From NCBI RefSeq assembly GCF_000336675.1, contig NZ_AOMB01000030.1, positions 99,706-146,881 on the forward strand: a stretch of 47,176 nucleotides of DNA, read 5' to 3'. The stretch comes from Halococcus hamelinensis 100A6 (GTDB taxonomy: Archaea; Halobacteriota; Halobacteria; Halobacteriales; Halococcaceae). The notes beneath the pieces were generated by a model. The model was not told where the DNA came from. It worked only from the letters and a program-made list of their open reading frames with translations, and did not search any database. The position numbers were made by a program, and so were the translations under genes. Of this stretch, positions 32,695 through 39,900 are shown piece by piece (the first letter of the stretch is position 1; each line of letters opens with the position of its first letter).

Positions 32695-33075
32695 ATGAAA
32701 CTCCAACACAAACCCAACGACTCGCCGAGTACGTACGACGGCCACGGTGTTCGAACCACGCCCGGCGAGACTGTCGACACCGAAGAGATCGACAGTGACC
32801 AGGACGCCGACGAGATCGGCGAGACGCTCCTCGAGACGGGCTACTTCCAGCGTGCCGACGAGGGCACGGACGCCAACACCGTCGACGATGGTGCTCCTGA
32901 CGAGGTCGAGCCACCGTTCGACCCAACTGGGATGACGGTCGCCGAGATCCGCGAACGTCTCACCGACGAGGACTACACCGACGCCCAGCTGGTGGCGATG
33001 GCCGACGTCGAACGCGAGGACGGCGACGACCGTGATGGCGCGATCGACCTGCTCTCGGCGTCGCCGGAGAAATGA
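32695..33075 (+). CDS. 126-aa acidic head-tail joining accessory
   Basis: This acidic 126-aa protein has a DEIGETLLETGYFQ stretch and a C-terminal helix-loop-helix (MTVAEIRERLTDEDYTDAQLVAMADVE) that resembles small Rho-N/SAP-like domains found in capsid-proximal virus genes. A GAGGTGA ribosome-binding site precedes the ATG. Its stop overlaps the next gene (ATGA). Role inferred from position between capsid and connector. Confidence 0.5.
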   Translation: MKLQHKPNDSPSTYDGHGVRTTPGETVDTEEIDSDQDADEIGETLLETGYFQRADEGTDANTVDDGAPDEVEPPFDPTGMTVAEIRERLTDEDYTDAQLVAMADVEREDGDDRDGAIDLLSASPEK

Positions 33076-33689
33076 GTACCACCGGGGGCGATCCCGAGCG
33101 CTACCTCGAAGTGAGCGACGTCCAGGAGGAGCTCCCGTTCAACGCGAACGACTTCCCGCTCCAGTCGAGCGACCAGTACGACAACGCCCTCGAACGCGCG
33201 CTCGACGCGGCGTCTGGCATGGTCGAGGATTGGACGGACACAGTGTTCGCGACGACCACGCGGACCTCGACGCTCTCGCGGCCCGTCGGCGTCGCCGAAC
33301 GCGAGCTCCCAATGCCGCATCGGCCTGTTCAGTCGGTGACCTCGGTCACGGTCGGCGGGCTCGTACTCGACAGCGAGGACTACCGCGCCGGCGAGACGTA
33401 CCTCTACCTCCTGCCGAGCGCGCCGATCTCGGAGTGGCCGACCGACAACCTCGCGATCGACGTGACCTACACGCACGGTCGCGATGGCGTCCCGTCTGAG
33501 GTCAAGCGAGCTATCATCCGACTCGTTCGGAACGCGCTCGACCAAATCGAGACCGACGGCATGGAGTCCGACCGTACGGCGAGCGAGTCCTACACCTACC
33601 GCCCGCCGGAGGACATCAAGGCCGAGTGCGTGGCGATGGTGAGCGGCTACAGCGCTCCGTCGTACTACGGCGGCGCGCAGGTGATCTGA
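33072..33689 (+). CDS. Head-tail connector protein
   Basis: This 205-aa protein has an N-terminal helical domain (ERYLEVSDVQEELPF, YDNALERALDAASGMVEDW) and a central beta region (VTSVTVGGLVLDSEDYRAG), then helices (VKRAIIRLVRNALDQIE). This matches the gp6/gp15-like adaptor group that binds the portal. Immediately downstream of the capsid block and coupled by ATGA. Adaptor identity is by layout and fold appearance. Confidence 0.65.
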   Translation: MSTTGGDPERYLEVSDVQEELPFNANDFPLQSSDQYDNALERALDAASGMVEDWTDTVFATTTRTSTLSRPVGVAERELPMPHRPVQSVTSVTVGGLVLDSEDYRAGETYLYLLPSAPISEWPTDNLAIDVTYTHGRDGVPSEVKRAIIRLVRNALDQIETDGMESDRTASESYTYRPPEDIKAECVAMVSGYSAPSYYGGAQVI

Positions 33690-33853
33690 TGGGGCTCTCG
33701 AAAGCGGATCGCGAGGCGGTCGAAGAGCTCGTACAGACTCTCGAGGACGCAGGCGCGGATGTCGGGAGCGTCAAGAAAACACGATGGGACGATGACGATC
33801 CCATCGATCTCGACATCAGCTGCGAACTCGACCCGGCAGAGTTCCACGAGTGA
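33689..33853 (+). CDS. 54-aa hypothetical protein in the connector operon
   Basis: No family recognised. The N-terminal helix ADREAVEELVQTLEDAGADVG is followed by an acidic tail. The ATG overlaps the connector stop (TGATG), so it is translated with the head-completion genes. Only the coding frame and coupling support it. Confidence 0.45.
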   Translation: MGLSKADREAVEELVQTLEDAGADVGSVKKTRWDDDDPIDLDISCELDPAEFHE

Positions 33854-33860
33854 CACCAGC

Positions 33861-34229
33861 ATGACAGGCACAACCTACGAGTGGCGAAGCGACACGCCAC
33901 GCATCCGACCCGACGGCGAACGCATCGGTGACGGCGACCCCATCGACCCGACCGACCACGAGCTACGGACGTGGCCCGATCGGGTCGTCGCCGTCGAGAG
34001 CACCGACACCGAACGCACCGACCGCTCGCTTACACAGACCGCCATCGAAGCCGCGACCGACCGCAAATTGCAGGAAATGGCTAGTCAGATCGACGGCGTG
34101 GCTGAGGATCAGAGCGCGGCCGATCTGCGCGCCGAGCTCTACGACCACCCCGACAGTGAAGCCGTCGCCGCGGCGGTCGCGGCGGTCGAAGATCTGGAGA
34201 CCGACACCGGCACCGAGAACGGAGAGTAA
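33861..34229 (+). CDS. 122-aa acidic hypothetical protein
   Basis: Acidic, with a polar N-terminus (RSDTPRIRPDGERIGDGDP) and a helical C-terminus (LRAELYDHPDSEAVAAAVAAVEDLET). It may be a head-completion or connector accessory by position; no motif supports a specific role. Confidence 0.5.
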   Translation: MTGTTYEWRSDTPRIRPDGERIGDGDPIDPTDHELRTWPDRVVAVESTDTERTDRSLTQTAIEAATDRKLQEMASQIDGVAEDQSAADLRAELYDHPDSEAVAAAVAAVEDLETDTGTENGE

Positions 34230-34232
34230 CCC

Positions 34233-34670
34233 GTGCCCCGCCATCGGAATCGCCAGTCGGCCACCCACTACCTCACCGTCGAGCGCGACGGTGAGCAAGA
34301 GATCACGTGCTCGGTCGACGACGAGTGTCCACCAGGCTATCACTGCGAAAACGGCATCTGCGTCGACGGCTACGGCGACAAGCCATCGGGCGAGACCACC
34401 GTCCTCGACGACGAACCCGTGGAGTACGAGCCCGAAACAACGGCCTACATCCGCACCGGGAGCGGCGAGCGCGTTCAGCGTGCCCCGAAGATCGGCGGTC
34501 GCGGGGCGCTCGCCGAGCTCGTCCAGGAGGGCGACGCGCTCACACTCACCCCGATGGCTGATTCGGGTGGTGGCGCGACGCTCACCAACCTTGAGGCGAC
34601 GGGGATCGACCCCGAGTACGGTCGTCGAGCGCGAGTCGGTCGGACGGCTATCGAACTGGAGCAGAACTAA
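34233..34670 (+). CDS. 145-aa head-completion-type protein with cysteine knuckle
   Basis: The GTG start lies three bases after the previous stop. The unusual feature is CSVDDECPPGYHCENGICV, four cysteines in a compact loop (C-x5-C-x5-C-x4-C) like extracellular EGF or knottin-type motifs rather than a cytosolic zinc ribbon. The rest has beta strands (TTAYIRTGSGERVQR, DALTLTPMADSGGGATL). It sits where head-closure/stopper proteins occur. Disulfides would fit a particle component outside the cell. Confidence 0.55.
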   Translation: MPRHRNRQSATHYLTVERDGEQEITCSVDDECPPGYHCENGICVDGYGDKPSGETTVLDDEPVEYEPETTAYIRTGSGERVQRAPKIGGRGALAELVQEGDALTLTPMADSGGGATLTNLEATGIDPEYGRRARVGRTAIELEQN

Positions 34671-34672
34671 CG

Positions 34673-35041
34673 ATGGTCAAGACCGAGTTCAAATGGAAGC
34701 ACAACCGCAACATGAAGGATGCGGCGAAGCGCCTGAACGACCTCCAGGATGAGGTCGGCACCTCGCTCAAATCGGCGTGTGAGGAGATCGGTCTGCGAGT
34801 CATCGCGACCGCGGTGCGGCTGGTCCACGTCGACACCGGCCGCTTGCGAGCGAGTCTGGAATCGCAGGTCGAAGAGGTCGGAAAGTACGCCGTCAAGGTG
34901 TCGATGGGTACGAACGTCCCGTACGGAGCCAACCAGGAGCGGCTGTACCCCTACCTCCGCCCGGCGATCCGCGAGAACGAACAGCAGATCGAGCGGATCG
35001 TAAACGACGCGCTCCAAGAGGCCGTTAAACGAGCATCATGA
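34673..35041 (+). CDS. Tail-completion/neck protein (HK97 gp10-like)
   Basis: This 122-aa protein is basic-acidic mixed, with VRLVHVDTGRLRASLE, VSMGTNVPYGANQE and YPYLRPAIRENEQQI, the signature layout of the HK97 gp10-like tail-completion family. It couples to the next gene by ATGA (35038). Confidence 0.75.
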   Translation: MVKTEFKWKHNRNMKDAAKRLNDLQDEVGTSLKSACEEIGLRVIATAVRLVHVDTGRLRASLESQVEEVGKYAVKVSMGTNVPYGANQERLYPYLRPAIRENEQQIERIVNDALQEAVKRAS

Positions 35042-35523
35042 CCTCTACATCAGACCGCGCGGCGGGCGGCGTCGCCGACCTCCGACCGGCGATGCTCGGC
35101 TGGCTCCGCGACCACCGGCCGCTGACGGAGCGCCTCGAGTGGATCGACTCGGTGGAGGACGGCGCGGATGCCATTCGACCACCGCGATACCTCCAGAGAG
35201 CGCGTGATGCGGACGGTGACGCGCCGGACATCGTGCTCACCGTGGAGGTCTGGACGCCGAATGTCACTCGTGCGAACTCGGAGACCCAGCGCACACACTC
35301 CGGGCAGGTGGTGCTCTCGCTCCGCTACGGCGTGAGCGAACACCTTCCCGGCCAGTGGGGCGACGAGGTCCGCGCGGAGATCGCGGCCTGCCTCACTCGG
35401 TATCGGGAGGGCTGGTATGCGCCCACCGTGACGGGCGGCGATACCGAACTCCAGCCGGTTGATGAGATCAACAGGGAGGAACTCGCTATCACGTACGGTC
35501 AAACACATCGCAACTGGGGCTAA
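35038..35523 (+). CDS. Tail terminator-like protein
   Basis: This 161-aa protein has the position and alternating alpha/beta layout of tail terminators (gpU/gp17 group) that cap the tail tube and join it to the head. Features include LRDHRPLTERLEWIDS, VLTVEVWTPNVTRANSETQ and VVLSLRYGVSEH. No single diagnostic motif; assignment relies on order between gp10-like and tube genes. Confidence 0.55.
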   Translation: MTSTSDRAAGGVADLRPAMLGWLRDHRPLTERLEWIDSVEDGADAIRPPRYLQRARDADGDAPDIVLTVEVWTPNVTRANSETQRTHSGQVVLSLRYGVSEHLPGQWGDEVRAEIAACLTRYREGWYAPTVTGGDTELQPVDEINREELAITYGQTHRNWG

Positions 35524-35608
35524 CGGCCCCGTCGACGACAGTACCGACTGACGACTAACCAGCGGCCAGCGATTTGCGGCGCGACACAACGACAACGAGA
35601 GACATCCA

Positions 35609-36178
35609 ATGGCAATCGACGTAACCAGCAAGATCGAAGCGACGGCGAAGAAAGTATCAATCATCCTCGCGGAGTGGAACGAAACCGAGAGCGCCTACGA
35701 TCGGACGGTAGTCGGGCTCACGATGAAGGACGATCTCACCACCACGATTGACAACGAGGATACAGATTTCACGCCGGGAGACGAGTACCAGACCCGGCGC
35801 TACGACGTCTCGGGGACGATGGACCTCGAATTCTCGATGGCGATCGCGAAAGACCTCTCCGGACTCGAAGCACTCGGGATGGTCGACTCGGACGGCAAGA
35901 TGATCACCTCGGGCACGGAGAAGTGGATCGGGTTTGGCGAGGATCGCCACCTCGAATGGGCGTACTGGAGCGGTGAGCCCGACTACGAGAACGCCGACAT
36001 CGTGGCGGACTCGGAGATCCTAAATCGCTTTAGCGATGTGAAGCTCGTCGCGCCGGAGTTCGATCCCTCCGAATCCCCCTACTCGGTGTCGATGACTGGG
36101 TGGGTAGAGGGCGACTTTTACGTCAACTACCCAGGGTATGATGCGATCAACGGCACTGACGGAGGTACTGGCACATGA
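35609..36178 (+). CDS. Major tail tube protein
   Basis: This 189-aa, beta-rich protein fits the tail tube fold: early VTSKIEATAKKVSIILAEW, then SGTMDLEFSMAIAKDLSG, and a Gly/Thr-rich C-terminus (GTDGGTGT). It precedes the tail chaperone and tape measure, the usual order. No sheath gene follows, so the tail is probably non-contractile. An 85-base gap separates it from the preceding gene, while it overlaps the next by ATGA. Confidence 0.75.
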   Translation: MAIDVTSKIEATAKKVSIILAEWNETESAYDRTVVGLTMKDDLTTTIDNEDTDFTPGDEYQTRRYDVSGTMDLEFSMAIAKDLSGLEALGMVDSDGKMITSGTEKWIGFGEDRHLEWAYWSGEPDYENADIVADSEILNRFSDVKLVAPEFDPSESPYSVSMTGWVEGDFYVNYPGYDAINGTDGGTGT

Positions 36179-36753
36179 GCGACGCTGGTGTGAAGAACCC
36201 TGGCGTCGCGAACGAACTCCAGGACCAGCTCGATCAGCAGGTCGCGGACGAGGTGGCGACGATCGGAGCGCTCGACGAGACGCGAAAAGACCTCGAGGGA
36301 CGCGACCCGCCGCGTGACAACGCACCCGAAACCGCGGCCACGGACGGCGGCGAACTCGAAACCGTCGACGCCGACACCGCCGAGGTTGACGAGACAGCGG
36401 GCTACACCATGTCGGTCGACCGCCGCATCGGGAGCACCCATCTCGACGTCGAGTATCACGCACCCGGCGAAGAGGACGCTCGCGAGGCACGCCTACGGTT
36501 CGGGAAGCCGAACGGGCTCGCCAGTCGTGAACTGTTCGCGCCGATCGAGGAGGTCGAGGAGAGCGAAGGTCAGTCGGTCAACGAGATGACCGACTACATC
36601 TGGGGGACGCTCGCCGAGTGGTGTGCCGAGGAGCACGCCGACGGCGTCGACCAGTCACCCAGTGAGGCCGAGTTCTGGGCGACACGGATGGGGCTCGGCG
36701 ATGCGATCAGCGTTCTCCAGGACCTCGCCCTCGGCATCGACCCAAACGCGTAG
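36175..36753 (+). CDS. Tail assembly chaperone, short (gpG-like) form
   Basis: This 192-aa acidic protein precedes the tape measure, the position of the chaperone that coats it during tail assembly. A slippery heptamer C-CCA-AAC (36741-36747) sits two codons before the stop, and a -1 shift continues for 59 codons (see 36747). The C-terminus (WATRMGLGDAISVLQDLALG) is helical. It overlaps the tube gene by ATGA. Confidence 0.75.
   Translation: MSDAGVKNPGVANELQDQLDQQVADEVATIGALDETRKDLEGRDPPRDNAPETAATDGGELETVDADTAEVDETAGYTMSVDRRIGSTHLDVEYHAPGEEDAREARLRFGKPNGLASRELFAPIEEVEESEGQSVNEMTDYIWGTLAEWCAEEHADGVDQSPSEAEFWATRMGLGDAISVLQDLALGIDPNA
36741..36747 (+). other. -1 ribosomal frameshift slippery heptamer CCCAAAC
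   Basis: It reads C CCA AAC in the zero frame (codons 36742-36744 and 36745-36747), the X XXY YYZ pattern, followed by GCG and a TAG stop. After slipping to CCC AAA the frame continues CGC GTA GTC ACG TAC. A small inverted repeat GCGTA-N6-TACGC (36748-36763) follows directly, closer than usual stimulatory structures. Confidence 0.7.
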
Positions 36754-36926
36754 TCACGTACGCACAGTCCGACATCGGCCAGGCCCGCGGGGATCTTTAC
36801 GAGAAGGCAGGCGTCTCGGGCCCAACGGAGTTCGGGAAGCTCCCTGAACAGGACCGGATCTTCTGGAGCGCCTGGCAAGAAGAACGCCAGGAACGCCAAG
36901 AAGAGGAGATGCCGGACGAGAACTGA
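36747..36926 (+). CDS. Tail chaperone -1 frameshift extension (gpGT-like)
   Basis: The -1 frame after the heptamer encodes 59 residues with no start codon at its beginning: RVVTYAQSDIGQARGD, then YEKAGVSGPTEFGKLPEQDR, then a Glu/Gln/Arg-rich helix ending EEEMPDEN. Together with the 191-codon upstream part it makes a fusion of about 250 residues. In lambda-type phages the T region binds the tape measure and the G region binds the tube. It ends 57 bases before the tape measure gene. Confidence 0.7.
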   Translation, partial: RVVTYAQSDIGQARGDLYEKAGVSGPTEFGKLPEQDRIFWSAWQEERQERQEEEMPDEN

Positions 36927-36983
36927 GTAGCTCTTACTCCCGGCTCGCAGCCCGCTGCGAGAACCCCATTCGATACACACCAA

Positions 36984-39900
36984 ATGGCATTATTCGACAA
37001 CTTAGAGTCATCTCTCAAACTCGACGCGAGTGACTACGTTCGCGAGGCCGACAAGGCCGAGCGGGCGAGCAAGGACGTCGCCGACGCGACCGAATCGATG
37101 GGCGACGCGGCGGGTAATTCTGCCGGCGGTGCCGACCGAGCGAAGCAAGCCGTCGGAGGTTTGGCGGCCGGTGCATCGGCACTCGCGGCGGGTGGTCTCG
37201 CGAAGTCCATCCAGGCGGCGACGAGCTTCGAGTCGTCGATGGCCGACGTCGAGAAGGTCACCAGCAAGGGTATCGCCGAGAAGCTGAAGGGGAATTTCCA
37301 GTCGCTTGCCGAGGAGATCCCGATCTCCCAGCAAGAGCTCGCCACGCTGGGCGAGCAGGCTGGGAAGTTCGGTGTCAAGGGCGCAAAGAACATCACGAAA
37401 TTCGTCGAGACGGTCGGCCAGATCTCCTCGGCGACCGATCTCGCGGCTGGCGAGGCCGGGACTCGATTTGCGAAGATCGCTGGCGCGATCGGATTGCCGA
37501 TGGGCCAGATCGGCAAGCTCGGCAACGCGACCAACTCGCTCGCGGACTCGATGAAGACGGACGCAGGCGAGATCACAGACACCGCAAACCGCGCGGGGAT
37601 CACGCTCTCGAAGCGCCTGGGGCTCTCGAAACAGTCGGTCCTCGGATTGTCGGCCTCGATGAATGAGGTGTCCCCGAGCGCCCAGCTCGCGGCCTCAGGA
37701 CTCAAACAGGCTGCCGAGGCACTCCTCGATCCGAAAAAGGTCGGGAAGATCGCCTCGGCGCTGGGGATGACGAAAAGCGAGTTCATCCAACTTCGCGATC
37801 AGAGCCCGCAGAAAGCGTTCGATCTCGTCTCGAAGGCGATGGCGAAGGGTGGCGACCGCGCCACCGCGCTCGCCAAAGCAGTTGGAAAGCGCCCTACGCG
37901 GGCGTTCTCGGCGCTCGGCCAACAGGTCGGCCGAACTCACCAAGCGATGAAGACGGCCAGCGGGCAGTTCAAGAACGGGACGTCGCTCGCCCGCGAGATG
38001 TCGATCCGGACCGGGACGGCTGCCGGGAAGTGGCAACTGTTTAAGAACAAACTCCAGAACGTCGCGATCACGACCGGCGACGCCCTCCTTCCGGTGTTGC
38101 TGCGGGTTCTCGACCCGATCTCGAACGCGATCAGTCTGTTCGGCGAGTGGAATTCGAAGCTCGGCGGCATCCCGGCGGTGGTCGCGCTCGTCGCGACGGC
38201 GATCGGCGGGCTGGCGGTCGCGGCAGGAGTGTTCATCGGCCCGCTGACGACTGGTGTCACGATGATGGGAGCGCTTGCCGGGGCGGCCTCGGCGCTGCTC
38301 TCACCGCTCGCGCTCATCGGAACCGCCCTCGGAGCGCTCCTCTCTCCGATCGGGATCGTTATCGCTGGCGTGGCGGCGCTCGGCGCGGCGTTCGCGACCG
38401 ACTTCGGAGGGATCCGCACGATGGCGATGCAGCTCGTCGGCATCCTCCGAGGTCAGTTTCTCACGATCTGGACGCAGCTGAAGGCCACTATCCTCCCGAT
38501 ACTCTCACAGATCGCAGCGGCGTGGGACGGCCAGGGCTCGCGCGTCCAGTCCGTCGCGTCGACTCTTATCGAGAATATCGGCGGGAGGCTCGTCCCGATC
38601 ATCCTCCGATTCGGGGCGATGGCTCGTCGCGCGATCGCGTCGGTGGCCTCTTTTTGGAATACACACGGGTCGACGATCCTCTCGATCGTCCGGCTCCTTT
38701 CGACGAACCTCTCGGAGATGCTGATTCAGGCGATGGCGGCCGTTTCGTCGGCTCTTCAGGGCGACTTCGTCCAGATGCGAGGGGCGTTTCAGGAGTTCAA
38801 AACGGCCGCACTGAACATCTGGAACGCGATCTGGCCCCGCTTGAAACAGGCGGCGATGGCCGGTCTGCGGATGGCCTGGAACTGGGTGAAGGGGCCGGGC
38901 GTCTCGCTGGCGAAGCAGGCACTATCTTTCCTCGCCACCGCGGCCGTCGCGGCGTTCAACTTCGGGAAACAGCATATCCTCCCGGCCGTTCAGTCGGCGC
39001 TGCGCTTTGCCTGGAACTGGGTGAAAGGACCAGGCGTTCAGCTCGCGAAGCAAGCCCTCTCGCTGCTGGCGAGGGGTGCGGTAGCGGCCTTCAAGTTTGG
39101 AAAGCAGAACTTGCTTCCCGTCGTTCAGCGAGCGATCCGCTTCGCTTGGAACTGGGTCAAAACGTCAGGGGTTTCGCTCGCAAAGCAAGCCCTCGCGTTC
39201 CTAGGCCGCCAGGCTATTGCGGCGTTCACCTTCGCGAAAGAGAACATCCTCCCGAAGGTACAGACAGCGCTCACCGCCGCGTGGACTTGGCTCCGTACGT
39301 CGGGCGTCCAGCTCGGCCGTCAGGCACTCACGTTCCTCGGAAACCAGGCGATAGCCGCCTTCACGTTCGCGAAAAACAAGATCGTCCCGAAGGTCTCGAA
39401 GGCGCTCGGTGCGGCATGGACGTGGCTACGAACGACAGGCCTCCAGAAGGGCAAGCAAGCCCTCATATTCCTCGGAAATCAGACGATAGCGGCGTTCTCG
39501 TTTGCGAAGAAGAAGATAGTTCCGAAGGTTTCGAAGGCGATCGGGGCCGGATGGCAGTGGCTTCGGACTAAAGGACTACAGAAGGGCAAACAAGCGCTGA
39601 TTTTCCTCGGAAATCAGGCCATCAACGCGTTCACGTTCGCGAAAAACAAGATCGTCCCGAAAGTATCCGGGGCGATCGGTGCGGCATGGACCTGGCTCAG
39701 AACGACAGGTCTCCAGAAAGGTAAGCAAGCGCTCGGATTCCTCGCAAACCAAGCCGTCAACGCCTTCGACCTCGGCAGTGGTGGCGGTTCCGGCGGTGGT
39801 GGCGGTGGCGGTCTACAAGGCAAAGCCGCCTCGGCGCTCTCGGGCGTCGGAGCGTGGCTTCGGAATCAGGGCGTCTCGATCCTGAGAGGTGCGCTCTCGT

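Noticed and set aside
36748-36763. GCGTA-N6-TACGC as a frameshift-stimulating hairpin
   Set aside because: It begins directly at the slippery heptamer instead of 5-9 bases downstream and has only five pairs, so it is not claimed as a stimulator.
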